Below the pieces are notes generated by a model. It was not told the DNA's origin. It made no database searches and saw nothing but the letters and a program-made list of their open reading frames with translations. Of a stretch of 64,000 nucleotides of DNA, positions 7,848 through 18,541 are shown one piece after another; the stretch's first letter is position 1; the number at the start of each line of letters is the position of its first letter. Position numbers and translations under genes: made by a program. Origin of the DNA: Rhodococcus sp. 1163 (lineage in GTDB: Bacteria > Actinomycetota > Actinomycetes > Mycobacteriales > Mycobacteriaceae); contig NZ_MKKX01000017.1 of assembly GCF_002091985.1 (NCBI RefSeq), positions 62,001-126,000 on the forward strand, written 5' to 3'.

Positions 7848-9040
7848 GGACGCGCCTCTCGGGGTAGGCCGAGCACTCGCTCGGAGATGATGTTGCGCTG
7901 CACTTCGTTCGATCCGCCGTAAATGGTGTCGGCGCGAGTGAAGAGGTACAGCCGTTGCAGGTTGGTCAGTTCTTCTTCGTAGGTCAGTGAATTCGCACCG
8001 AGCACGTCCATCGCGAGCTCACCGAGTCCTCGATGCCAGTTGGCCCACAGGAGCTTCGAGACCGATGCCTCGCCGCCGCTCGTGCCGGCGTCGACGGTTG
8101 CCAAGGTGCGCAACGCGTGCGCTCGCATCACCGACAGTCCGATCCTCGCCCGTGCCAGCCGGTCGCTCAGAATCGGGTCCGCGGCCGAACCGTTGCGCTG
8201 GGCAATTGCCTCGATACCGTCGAGTTCGCGAGCGAAGCCGACCTGCTGCCCGAGGGTGGATACCCCGCGCTCGAAGGTCAGCGTTCCCATGGCGATTCGC
8301 CACCCGTCTCCGGGTTCGCCGACTACGAGTTCCGCTTCGGTTCGAGCATCCTCGAAGAACACTTCGTTGAACTCGGACGTTCCGGTCAACTGGTTGATGG
8401 GTCGAACGGTCACACCGGGTTGGTCCATCGGCACGAGGAGATACGACAGTCCGGCGTGCCGCTTGGATCCTGGCTCGGTCCGAGTGAGGACGAAGCACCA
8501 GTCGGCGACGTGCGCCAGCGAAGTCCAGATCTTCTGGCCGTTGATTACCCAGCCTTGATCATCGAGGCGCGCCGTCGTGGAGACGTTCGCGAGATCCGAG
8601 CCTGCACCGGGCTCCGAGTAGCCCTGGCACCAAAGTTCGGAGACCGTATTGATGCCGGGAAGAAAACGCTTCTTCTGCTCCTCGGTGCCGAACGCGATGA
8701 GCGTCGGGCCCAGCAGTTCCTCCCCGACGTGGCTTACGCGCGCGGGTGCATCGGCCTTGGCGTACTCCTCGTGGAAGATCAACTGCTGATCGAGCGTCGC
8801 CGCCCGTCCGCCGTATTCCTCCGGCCAGCCGAGGCACGTCCATCCGGAGGCGGCGAGATGGCGATCCCACGCGAGCCGCTCTTCGAAGGCCTCATGCTCC
8901 CGCCCGGGTCCACCCAGCCCACGTAAGGCTGCGTACTCCCCGTTCAGATTCTCTGCCAACCATTGTCGAACCTCGGCGGCGAACTCCACATCGGACGCAC
9001 CCGAGATACCTTGCCGAACCTGCCCCTGGCTTCCATCCAC
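7844..9040 (-). CDS. fadE30: Acyl-CoA dehydrogenase FadE30
   Basis: Acyl-CoA dehydrogenase of about 398 residues with all three domains. Diagnostic stretches are GLGGPGREHEAFEERLAWDR, CQGYSEPGAGSDLANV (FAD/substrate region), GTLTFERGVSTLGQQ (a conserved Glu, probable base) and DTIYGGSNEVQRNIISERVLGLPRE. These follow M. tuberculosis FadE30 (Rv3560c), which acts on HIP-CoA in ring C/D breakdown. The start is uncertain: GTG 9040 is chosen because homologues begin at about the DVEFAAEVRQW segment and because the KstR2 operator lies immediately upstream; a GTG about 20 codons further in is an alternative. First gene of the fadE30-ipdF operon. Confidence 0.87.
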   Translation of the reverse strand: MDGSQGQVRQGISGASDVEFAAEVRQWLAENLNGEYAALRGLGGPGREHEAFEERLAWDRHLAASGWTCLGWPEEYGGRAATLDQQLIFHEEYAKADAPARVSHVGEELLGPTLIAFGTEEQKKRFLPGINTVSELWCQGYSEPGAGSDLANVSTTARLDDQGWVINGQKIWTSLAHVADWCFVLTRTEPGSKRHAGLSYLLVPMDQPGVTVRPINQLTGTSEFNEVFFEDARTEAELVVGEPGDGWRIAMGTLTFERGVSTLGQQVGFARELDGIEAIAQRNGSAADPILSDRLARARIGLSVMRAHALRTLATVDAGTSGGEASVSKLLWANWHRGLGELAMDVLGANSLTYEEELTNLQRLYLFTRADTIYGGSNEVQRNIISERVLGLPREARP

Positions 9041-9056
9041 TTCAGTAGGATAACCT

Positions 9057-9070
9057 ACCAAGCACTTGCT
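9057..9070. promoter_or_regulatory. KstR2 operator in the divergent fadE30 / crotonase promoter region
   Basis: ACCAAGCACTTGCT, identical to the site upstream of kstR2 and a full match to AnCAAGnnCTTGnT. It sits 17 bases from the proposed fadE30 start (minus) and 26 bases from the ATG of the small ORF at 9096 (plus), so a single site can control both divergent operons. Confidence 0.85.
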
Positions 9071-9095
9071 TGTTAACGAACCGCCCGAGGAGATC

Positions 9096-9230
9096 ATGAC
9101 TACGGAACCGAGCATCGGCCCGGACCCACTCCGACGTGCGGCAGGGCCGACCCCGATCAACACTCGTTACAAGTATTACGAGGCCCCCGGCAGGGCCTCC
9201 CGGATCGAACTAGGTAAGGAAATCCGATGA
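9096..9230 (+). CDS. Small 44-residue protein or leader ORF, translationally coupled to the crotonase
   Basis: An ATG at 9096 preceded by an excellent CGAGGAG ribosome site opens a 45-codon frame. It ends TGA at 9228-9230, overlapping the ATG of the next gene (9227) as ATGA. The product begins MTTEPSIGPDPLRR and has a Tyr-rich middle, INTRYKYYEAPGRASRI, ending IELGKEIR. There is no signal peptide, cysteine or membrane segment, and I do not recognise it. It is the first reading frame after the KstR2 operator. It may be a genuine small protein, a leader that couples translation, or the remnant of a longer N-terminal domain. Confidence 0.55.
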   Translation: MTTEPSIGPDPLRRAAGPTPINTRYKYYEAPGRASRIELGKEIR

Positions 9231-10063
9231 GCGAACCTGTGACATACGAAGTTGTCGACAAGATCGCGACGGTGACGTTGAACAGGCCCGAGTACCGCAA
9301 TGCGCAGAACTCGGCAATGACCTACGCACTCGACGCCGCATTCACCCGCGCGACCGAGGACCCCGATGTAGCGGTGATCATTCTGGCGGGCAACGGCAAA
9401 CACTTCAGCGCCGGACACGACATCGGTACCCCCGAACGCGACGTGGACGTTCACTTCGAGAACAAGGCCGTCATGTGGTGGGACCACATCGATCGAGTCG
9501 GTGGCGACCAGCGTTTCGCTCGCGAGATGGAGGTCTACCTCGGGATGTGCCGCCGTTGGCGCGAAATCCCGAAGCCGATCATCGCTTCGGTGCAGGGCGC
9601 CTGCATCGCCGGCGGACTGATGCTCGCGTGGGTGTGCGATCTGATCGTGGCCTCCGACGATGCATTCTTCTCCGACCCCGTTGTGCGCATGGGCATCCCG
9701 GGAGTGGAGTACTTCGCGCATCCGTGGGTACTCGGCACCCGTGCCGCCAAGGAAATCCTCTACACCGGCGACCGCTTCTCGGCACAGCGCGCCTACGAGT
9801 GGGGCATGGTTTCGCGCGTCGTACCGCGAGATGATCTGGAGTCGGAGACCCGCGCTCTCGCCGGACGCATCTCGGCGATGCCGCAGTTCGGACTTGCGTT
9901 GACCAAGAAGGCCGTCAACCAGTGCGAGGACCAGATGGGAATGCGCGCAGGCATGGACTCGGTATTCGGTCTCCACCACTTTGCGCATGCACACAATGCC
10001 GAGGTCGACACCGACTCCCTCGGCGGCATGAACGCCAAGACGATGAAGGAGAAGGGCAAGTAA
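9227..10063 (+). CDS. Crotonase-superfamily protein (enoyl-CoA hydratase/isomerase fold), atypical active site
   Basis: A 278-residue protein of the crotonase fold: ITLNRPE-like start (VTLNRPEYRN), HFSAGHDIG oxyanion-hole segment and the second oxyanion glycines in GACIAGGLMLAWVCDLIVAS. In classical hydratases one catalytic Glu follows the GGG turn and the second lies in the QPEI segment; here these positions appear to be Met (GGLML) and Val (SDPVVRMG). It is therefore unlikely to be an ordinary enoyl-CoA hydratase and may be an isomerase, hydrolase or other CoA-ester enzyme. It is not a close match to EchA20 or EchA19 as I remember them. It begins by ATGA overlap with the small ORF and is followed directly (TAA-ATG) by fadE31. 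Confidence 0.82.
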   Translation: MSEPVTYEVVDKIATVTLNRPEYRNAQNSAMTYALDAAFTRATEDPDVAVIILAGNGKHFSAGHDIGTPERDVDVHFENKAVMWWDHIDRVGGDQRFAREMEVYLGMCRRWREIPKPIIASVQGACIAGGLMLAWVCDLIVASDDAFFSDPVVRMGIPGVEYFAHPWVLGTRAAKEILYTGDRFSAQRAYEWGMVSRVVPRDDLESETRALAGRISAMPQFGLALTKKAVNQCEDQMGMRAGMDSVFGLHHFAHAHNAEVDTDSLGGMNAKTMKEKGK

Positions 10064-11206
10064 ATGGATCTCGATCTCGATGACTCCACAATTGCGTTCC
10101 GCGACAGCGTGCGCGAGTTCCTCGCCGAAAACATCCCCTCGGAGCCGCTCGCCTCGATGGACACGGCCGAGGGCTTCGAGCAGCACCGGCAGTGGGAGAA
10201 CACCCTCGCCGACGCCCGCCTCTCCGTCGTCTCATGGCCGAGCGCACTCGGTGGCCGTGACGCTTCGTTGCTGGAATGGGTAATTTTCGAAGAGGAGTAC
10301 TACGCCGCCGCCGCACCGGGACGCGTCGCACAGAACGGCATCTTCCTGCTCGCTCCGACGCTGTTCGAGTACGGAACCGAGGAACAGCGCGAGCGTTTCC
10401 TTCCGCGTATGGGACGCGGCGACGACATTTGGGCACAGGCTTGGTCCGAGCCCGAGGCCGGCAGCGACCTTGCGGGTATCCGCTCGAGCGCCAAGCAGGT
10501 CGAGGGCGGCTGGGTCCTCAACGGTCAGAAGACCTGGAGTTCACGCGCAAGCTTCGCCGACTGGGGCTTCGGTCTCTTCCGTAGCGATCCCGAAGCGCAG
10601 CGCCACCGCGGCCTGACGTACGTGATGTTCCCGCTGACCGCCGAGGGCGTCACGGTGCGTCCGATCCCGCAGCTCGACGGTGAGGCCGGTTTCGCCGAGA
10701 TCTTCTTCGAAGATGTCTTCGTTCCGGACGCCGACGTCATCGGGCAGCCGAACGACGGATGGCGCGTTGCCATGAGCACCTCGAGCAACGAACGCGGACT
10801 CTCCCTGCGCAGCCCCGGAAGGTTCACTGCCGCAGCGGATCGCTTGATCGAGCATTGGAAGCAGAATTCCGATGCCGTGGCGAATTCGAACACCACCGAT
10901 CGCGTCGTCGACGCATGGATCGGGGCGCGTGCGTACCGCCTGCACACCTTCGGCACGGTGACACGCCTGCAGGAAGGCGGAGCACTCGGTGCCGAGTCCT
11001 CGGTCAACAAGATCTTCTGGTCCGAACTCGACGTAGCACTGCACGAGACCGCACTCGACCTGCTCGGCGACGACGGCGAGCTCGACGGCTCCTGGCAGGA
11101 CGGCTACCTCTTCTCCCTCTCCGGCCCGATCTACGCGGGTACCAACGAGATTCAACGCAACATCGTTGCCGAGCGTCTGCTCGGCCTTCCTAAGGCGGAC
11201 CGATGA
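10064..11206 (+). CDS. fadE31: Acyl-CoA dehydrogenase FadE31-like
   Basis: Acyl-CoA dehydrogenase of 380 residues, complete three-domain form. Seen are AQAWSEPEAGSDLAGI, LNGQKTWSS, SSNERGLSLRSPG (Glu at the position used as base in this subgroup) and YAGTNEIQRNIVAERLLGLPK. The Ala in YAGT shows that the medium-chain type catalytic Glu is absent at the C-terminal site. Synteny with Rv3562 (FadE31) and its partners suggests it forms a heteromeric complex with one of the following shorter FadE proteins, acting on ring C/D breakdown intermediates as CoA esters. The ATG at 10064 follows the crotonase stop with no gap. Confidence 0.86.
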   Translation: MDLDLDDSTIAFRDSVREFLAENIPSEPLASMDTAEGFEQHRQWENTLADARLSVVSWPSALGGRDASLLEWVIFEEEYYAAAAPGRVAQNGIFLLAPTLFEYGTEEQRERFLPRMGRGDDIWAQAWSEPEAGSDLAGIRSSAKQVEGGWVLNGQKTWSSRASFADWGFGLFRSDPEAQRHRGLTYVMFPLTAEGVTVRPIPQLDGEAGFAEIFFEDVFVPDADVIGQPNDGWRVAMSTSSNERGLSLRSPGRFTAAADRLIEHWKQNSDAVANSNTTDRVVDAWIGARAYRLHTFGTVTRLQEGGALGAESSVNKIFWSELDVALHETALDLLGDDGELDGSWQDGYLFSLSGPIYAGTNEIQRNIVAERLLGLPKADR

Positions 11207-12177
11207 GATTCGCACTGTCCACTGAACAACAAGACTTCGCATCCAGTCTGCGTGAACAGCTCACCGGTTCGGCCGGGGCAGTTCGAGCCTGGAGCCGCGA
11301 CGAACTCGAGCCGGGCCGCAAGCTTCTGCGCGGACTCGCCGACACCGGCGTCACCGGGTTGACCATCGAGGAGAACCACGGCGGTCTCGGCGCACATCCG
11401 GTCGACCTCGTCGTCGGATTCATCGAGATCGGACGCGCAGCAGCGCCCGGCCCACTGATCGAATCCGTCGCGGTGGCCCCGACACTGCTCGCGCCGTTCG
11501 GCGACCTCGCCGAGAAATGGCTTCCCGGGATTGCCGACGGATCTGCACTGGCATCCGTGGCAAGTCCTCGCGCACTGGACGCAGACGTCTGCGACCTCGT
11601 GCTGCGCGTGAGCGGATCACGGCTCGAGCAGGTACAGACAGGGACTCGTCGCAATTCCGTCGACACTGCCCGCAGGCTGTTCGAGGTTACCGACGGCTCG
11701 ACGTTGGTCGAGGACCCCGCCGTCGCACAGGCCTGGGATCGCGCGTTCGATTTGGCAGCGTTGGCCTGTTCGGCGCAGCTTCTCGGACTCGGTCGCCATC
11801 TCGTGGATACGACCACCGAGTACGCCAAGGGCCGTGTGCAGTTCGGCAAGCCCATCGGCTCCTTCCAGGCGATCAAGCACCAGTTGGCCGACGCACTCAT
11901 CGGTCTGGAAATGGCGATGCCGCTCATCTACGGCGCTGCTATCTCCATTTCCGACGGCAGCGAAGACGCATCCCGTGACGTGTCGGCCGCGAAGGTCGCC
12001 AGTTCCGAGGCTGCCTACCGCGCTTCCCGCGTCGCACTCCAGGTACACGGCGCGATCGGCTACACCGCCGAGTACGACCTGTCGCTGTGGCTGACGAAGG
12101 TACGGGCCCTGTACACCGCATGGGGAACCGTCGCTGCTCACCGCGCACGTATCGCGCACGCTCTGGCCGCCGTATGA
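11203..12177 (+). CDS. fadE32: Acyl-CoA dehydrogenase subunit FadE32-like
   Basis: A 324-residue short acyl-CoA dehydrogenase. The N-terminal helical part is MRFALSTEQQDFASSLRE; the C-terminal part has YAKGRVQFGKPIGSFQAIKHQLAD, the FAD-binding RxQFGxPIxxFQ motif, and ALQVHGAIGYTAEYDLSLW. The middle beta domain is short. Such reduced proteins typically pair with a full-length FadE to make a heterotetramer, and the ATGA overlap with fadE31 supports a stoichiometric complex. Corresponds by order and size to Rv3563. Confidence 0.85.
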   Translation: MRFALSTEQQDFASSLREQLTGSAGAVRAWSRDELEPGRKLLRGLADTGVTGLTIEENHGGLGAHPVDLVVGFIEIGRAAAPGPLIESVAVAPTLLAPFGDLAEKWLPGIADGSALASVASPRALDADVCDLVLRVSGSRLEQVQTGTRRNSVDTARRLFEVTDGSTLVEDPAVAQAWDRAFDLAALACSAQLLGLGRHLVDTTTEYAKGRVQFGKPIGSFQAIKHQLADALIGLEMAMPLIYGAAISISDGSEDASRDVSAAKVASSEAAYRASRVALQVHGAIGYTAEYDLSLWLTKVRALYTAWGTVAAHRARIAHALAAV

Positions 12178-13253
12178 ACGGGGTAGGAGTGTTCACCGAA
12201 GAGCAGAACGATCTGCGGGTCATGGTCAGATCACTGCTCGACAAGCGCTCGGACATGCGCGCCGCGATCGACACCGACCGCGGCTACCAAGAGTCGCTGT
12301 GGCAGCAATTGTGTGAGGTCGGCATTTCGTCACTGGCAATTCCGGAAGAGTTCGGCGGAGCCGGATTCGGGGCCCTCGAATCGCACGTGGTGCTCGAGGA
12401 ACTGGGTAGATCCCTGACACCGTCGCCGATGCTCGGTTCGGTCGTACTCGCAGGCCAGGCACTGCTCGTGTCCGGCGACCGCGAGGCCTGTGAGCGTTTG
12501 CTCCCCGGCATCGCCGAGGGCAGTTCCATTGCGGCGCTGTGCTGGGCCGGTTCGGTGTGGAGTGACGACGACGTCCCGGTGACCGTCACCGACGGAACTC
12601 TCACCGGTGTGGCGGAGTACGTCCTCGACGGTCTGTATGCCGATGTTCTCGTCGTCGCTGCTTCGGACGACGGCACGGTATCGCTGTACGAGGTGGACCC
12701 GTCCGCCGCAGGCGTCACCCGTCGCAACACTCCGACGATGGACCCCACGCGTCGACTGAGCACCGTCGATTTCGCCGGCGTCACCGGGCGCAAGATCGAC
12801 ACCGCGCCCGGCACGCTCGCACAGGTTCGCGATATCGCTTGTACTGCACTGTCTGCCGATCAAATCGGTGCTGCTGCGGCAAGCCTGGACATGACCGTGG
12901 AATACAGTCGCACCCGGGTACAGTTCGGTCGCCCGATCGGAAGTTTCCAGGCGCTCAAACACCGCATGGCGGATATGTACGTACTGCTCGAGAGCGCACG
13001 TTCGGTGTCGTACGCAGCCGCGCGGTCACTCGCCGAGCAGCTTCCGTCGGCCCACGACGATGCGGGTGTGGCGAAAGTGCACTGCTCCGAAGCCCTCTCG
13101 CACATCGCCGCAGATTCGATACAGATTCACGGTGGCATCGCGATCACCTGGGAGCACGACGCACACCTGTACTTCAAACGGGCGCACGGCTCTTCACAGC
13201 TGTTCGGGCGACCGAGCGAGTACGTGAGCCGCTACGCTCCCGCCGCGGTGTAG
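12174..13253 (+). CDS. fadE33: Acyl-CoA dehydrogenase subunit FadE33-like
   Basis: A 359-residue acyl-CoA dehydrogenase-like protein. It starts at ATG 12174, which overlaps the fadE32 stop as ATGA; an earlier in-frame start would lie inside fadE32 and has no ribosome site. N terminus FTEEQNDLRVMVRSLL; FAD-binding motif RVQFGRPIGSFQALKHRMADMY; C terminus IQIHGGIAITWEHDAHLYFKRAH. Matches Rv3564 (FadE33) by order. Last gene of the operon that begins at 9096; a strong terminator follows at 13303-13340. Confidence 0.85.
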   Translation: MNGVGVFTEEQNDLRVMVRSLLDKRSDMRAAIDTDRGYQESLWQQLCEVGISSLAIPEEFGGAGFGALESHVVLEELGRSLTPSPMLGSVVLAGQALLVSGDREACERLLPGIAEGSSIAALCWAGSVWSDDDVPVTVTDGTLTGVAEYVLDGLYADVLVVAASDDGTVSLYEVDPSAAGVTRRNTPTMDPTRRLSTVDFAGVTGRKIDTAPGTLAQVRDIACTALSADQIGAAAASLDMTVEYSRTRVQFGRPIGSFQALKHRMADMYVLLESARSVSYAAARSLAEQLPSAHDDAGVAKVHCSEALSHIAADSIQIHGGIAITWEHDAHLYFKRAHGSSQLFGRPSEYVSRYAPAAV

Positions 13254-13302
13254 TCGGACCGTCGCCGGCGGACCGAGCCGGCACGGCGAGGAGACTCAGC
13301 GG

Positions 13303-13340
13303 ACGAAAATCGCCCCGGGTGTACCCGGGGCGATTTTCGT
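13303..13340. terminator. Bidirectional terminator between fadE33 and hsaB
   Basis: A perfect inverted repeat with 18-base arms (ACGAAAATCGCCCCGGGT and its complement) and a 2-base GT spacer. The stem carries A-tract/T-tract ends, so both strands end in a GC-rich hairpin followed by a T-rich run. It sits between two convergent operons, so it can stop transcription from both sides. Confidence 0.88.
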
Positions 13341-13351
13341 CGTGGCTCGAA

Positions 13352-13918
13352 TTACAACCAGGTGTCCGGAGACGACGCGGTAAGGAATGCTTCGAGATCG
13401 TCCCGCCATGGTGCGGGAACGGTCTTGTCCGGTTCGATACCGGTGTACTGGCCACGGTAGAAGAGCAACGGACGCTCACCGGTGATCTCGCCGAGCGAGT
13501 GGACCCGACCGATAGCGATGTAGTGATCGCCACCGTCGAGAACCGTCTCCACCGTGCAATCTATGTGCGCGAGCGAGCCTGCCAGAATGGGCGAACCCAG
13601 TTCCGACGGGCTCCACTCGACACCTGCGAACTTGTCCGGCTCACGAGATCCGAAACGCGCACAGGTGTCCTGCTGCTCTTCACCGAGAACATTGACTGCA
13701 AATTTTCCGCTTCGTTCGATTGCCGCCCATGACCTGGAACCCTTCGTGGGGCAGAACAACACGAGCGGTGGATCGAGCGACAGCGCGGCGAACGACTGGC
13801 AGGCGAAGCCCACCGGGACGTCCTCGTCGACCGTAGTGATGATCGTGATCCCGGTGCAGAATTGCCCGAGAACAGTCCGGAACGTCCGGGGTTCGAAGTT
13901 CGCCACGTGTTCACTCAC
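13352..13918 (-). CDS. hsaB: Flavin reductase HsaB
   Basis: Flavin reductase of 188 residues, the partner of the monooxygenase HsaA: it supplies reduced FMN/FAD for 3-HSA hydroxylation. The flavin_Reduct domain is seen in GQFCTGITIITTVDEDVPVGFACQSFAALSL and PLVLFCPTKGSRSW, with AHIDCTVETVLDGGDHYIAIGRV. GTG start at 13918, immediately next to the hsaC stop. Last gene of hsaA-hsaD-hsaC-hsaB, the same content and order as Rv3570c-Rv3567c. Confidence 0.93.
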   Translation of the reverse strand: MSEHVANFEPRTFRTVLGQFCTGITIITTVDEDVPVGFACQSFAALSLDPPLVLFCPTKGSRSWAAIERSGKFAVNVLGEEQQDTCARFGSREPDKFAGVEWSPSELGSPILAGSLAHIDCTVETVLDGGDHYIAIGRVHSLGEITGERPLLFYRGQYTGIEPDKTVPAPWRDDLEAFLTASSPDTWL

Positions 13919-16878
<2,960 letters not shown>

Positions 16879-16916
16879 GATTGACTCCTACCTTCTCAGT
16901 GGTTTCCTAGCAAGAC

Positions 16917-16930
16917 TAGAACACGTTCTC
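16917..16930. promoter_or_regulatory. KstR operator for hsaADCB
   Basis: TAGAACACGTTCTC fits the KstR consensus TnnAACnnGTTnnA except for the last base, and is nearly palindromic (TAGAAC...GTTCTC). It lies 38 bases before the hsaA GTG. The second site at 16985-16998 serves the divergent kshA gene. Confidence 0.82.
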
Positions 16931-16984
16931 TCATGTGTCGAGAACTCTTTTCCGCGCTTTCACTAGCCATTTCTACCGAAATTC

Positions 16985-16998
16985 TATAACGTGTTCTA
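16985..16998. promoter_or_regulatory. KstR operator for kshA
   Basis: TATAACGTGTTCTA is a full match to TnnAACnnGTTnnA, identical to the site before kstD at 20252-20265. It lies 35 bases upstream of the kshA ATG. Its first six bases, TATAAC, also look like a -10 hexamer, so repressor and RNA polymerase would compete for the same bases. Confidence 0.85.
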
Positions 16999-17033
16999 GT
17001 AGTAACAGCTCGAGTAGACCGTGAGGGGTTCAC

Positions 17034-18176
17034 ATGGCAAAGATCCGAGAGATCGACGTCGGCAGTACACCGACCCGCTACGCACGTGGTTGGCATTGCC
17101 TCGGCCTCACCACAACGTTCACCGACGGCAAACCGCACTCCATCGAGGCTTTCGGCACCAAACTTGTCGTCTTCGCCGATTCGGCCGGAAAGATCGCCGT
17201 CCTCGACGGTTACTGCCGCCATATGGGCGGCGATCTGACCCAGGGAACGGTGAAAGGTGACGAGATCGCCTGCCCTTTCCACGACTGGCGTTGGGGTGCG
17301 AACGGCAAATGCGCGCAGATTCCGTATGCGAGGCGTGTCCCACCGCTCGCGCGTACCAGGACCTGGACGACGTTGGACCAGAACGGCCAGTTGTTCGTCT
17401 GGAACGACGCTGAAGGCAATCCGCCCCCGGAAGACGTCGTGATCCCGCGGATCGAGGGCGCATACAGCGACGACTGGACCGACTGGACCTGGAACTCGAT
17501 GGTCATCAAGGGCGCCAACTGCCGCGAGATCGTCGACAACGTCGTCGACATGGCGCACTTTTTCTACATTCACTATGCCTTCCCGACGTACTTCAAGAAC
17601 GTGTTCGAGGGCCATATCGCCTCGCAATACCTCAATACCAAGGGTCGTCCGGACATCGGAATGGCCTCGCAGTACGGCGGCGACACCCTGCTGAAGTCCG
17701 AAGCCTCGTACTACGGCCCCTCGTACATGGTCAACCCGCTGATGAACAGCTACGGCGGCTACGAGGTAGAGAGCGTCCTGATCAACTGCCACTACCCGAT
17801 CGATCAGGACTCGTTCGTACTGCAGTGGGGCATCACGGTCAAGAAGCCGGATGGCATCGACGACAAGACTGCAACCAAGCTGGCGAACAAGTTCACCGAG
17901 GGCATCAGCGCAGGCTTCCTGCAGGACGTCGAGATCTGGAAAAACAAGACCAAGATCGACAACCCGTTGCTCTGTGAGGAGGACGGACCGGTCTATCAGT
18001 TGCGTCGTTGGTACGACCAGTTCTATGTCGACGTCGCCGATGTCGACGACAAAATGACCGGCCGGTTCGAGTTCGAAGTCGATACCAGCAAGGCCAATGA
18101 GGCGTGGCAGATAGAGGTCGACGAGAACCTCGCCAAGCAGAAGGCCGACAAGACCGAGAACGCCGACGTGTCATGA
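17034..18176 (+). CDS. kshA: 3-ketosteroid 9-alpha-hydroxylase, Rieske oxygenase KshA
   Basis: Rieske oxygenase of 380 residues that hydroxylates C9 of 3-ketosteroids, which together with KstD opens ring B. The Rieske cluster ligands are C61, H63, C80 and H83 (CRH and CPFH). The mononuclear iron site is N169, H175, H180 and D298, the same pattern as the known KshA with an offset of six. The ATG at 17034 has a GAGGGG ribosome site. Needs the reductase KshB, which is not in this window. Controlled by the KstR site at 16985 and followed by a small overlapping gene. Confidence 0.95.
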   Translation: MAKIREIDVGSTPTRYARGWHCLGLTTTFTDGKPHSIEAFGTKLVVFADSAGKIAVLDGYCRHMGGDLTQGTVKGDEIACPFHDWRWGANGKCAQIPYARRVPPLARTRTWTTLDQNGQLFVWNDAEGNPPPEDVVIPRIEGAYSDDWTDWTWNSMVIKGANCREIVDNVVDMAHFFYIHYAFPTYFKNVFEGHIASQYLNTKGRPDIGMASQYGGDTLLKSEASYYGPSYMVNPLMNSYGGYEVESVLINCHYPIDQDSFVLQWGITVKKPDGIDDKTATKLANKFTEGISAGFLQDVEIWKNKTKIDNPLLCEEDGPVYQLRRWYDQFYVDVADVDDKMTGRFEFEVDTSKANEAWQIEVDENLAKQKADKTENADVS

Positions 18177-18496
18177 GCCTGAGCTGGGCCAAGGCACCGG
18201 ACTTCGCGCAGGATCCGGAGCGAATCGAGGAAATTCACGCGCAGACGTTGCGCGACAAGGAAAACTATCTCGATTCGTCTCTCGCGCCCGTGGAATGCCG
18301 AGCATGTGGAACGAGCGTTCTGGTGCGCAAGAACAGTTCCAAGCAGACCTCGGTGCAGTGGACCACCAGGCCGGCCGATACCTGCCCGGTGTTTCGTGAG
18401 GCAGGGAACTCTGCCACGCAGGATTCGTGCCCCCGTATGCAGGACAGCATCGACCACGCGGTGATGGAAGGGATTCTGTCGGTCCCCTCCGACTAG
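18173..18496 (+). CDS. Small Cys-containing protein coupled to kshA, function unknown
   Basis: A 107-residue protein whose ATG (18173) overlaps the kshA stop as ATGA, so it is co-translated with the oxygenase. It has the pattern VECRACGTSVLVRK, then 30 residues later DTCPVF and DSCPRM, giving four cysteines that could bind zinc or an Fe-S centre. The N terminus SWAKAPDFAQDPERIEEIH is acidic and helical. I do not recognise the family; a hypothetical gene also follows kshA in M. tuberculosis. An accessory or electron-transfer role for KshA is a guess from position only. Confidence 0.78.
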   Translation: MSLSWAKAPDFAQDPERIEEIHAQTLRDKENYLDSSLAPVECRACGTSVLVRKNSSKQTSVQWTTRPADTCPVFREAGNSATQDSCPRMQDSIDHAVMEGILSVPSD

Positions 18497-18506
18497 ACAG
18501 TTCCGC

Positions 18507-18541
18507 CGTGTAGGGGTCCAGCGTCGCTGGGCCCCTACACG
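18507..18541. terminator. Bidirectional terminator between the kshA operon and the flavin dehydrogenase gene
   Basis: Inverted repeat with 16-base arms (CGTGTAGGGGTCCAGC and GCTGGGCCCCTACACG, one G-T wobble) and a 3-base loop. It lies between two converging genes and covers the last seven bases of the minus-strand gene at 18535. Confidence 0.8.
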
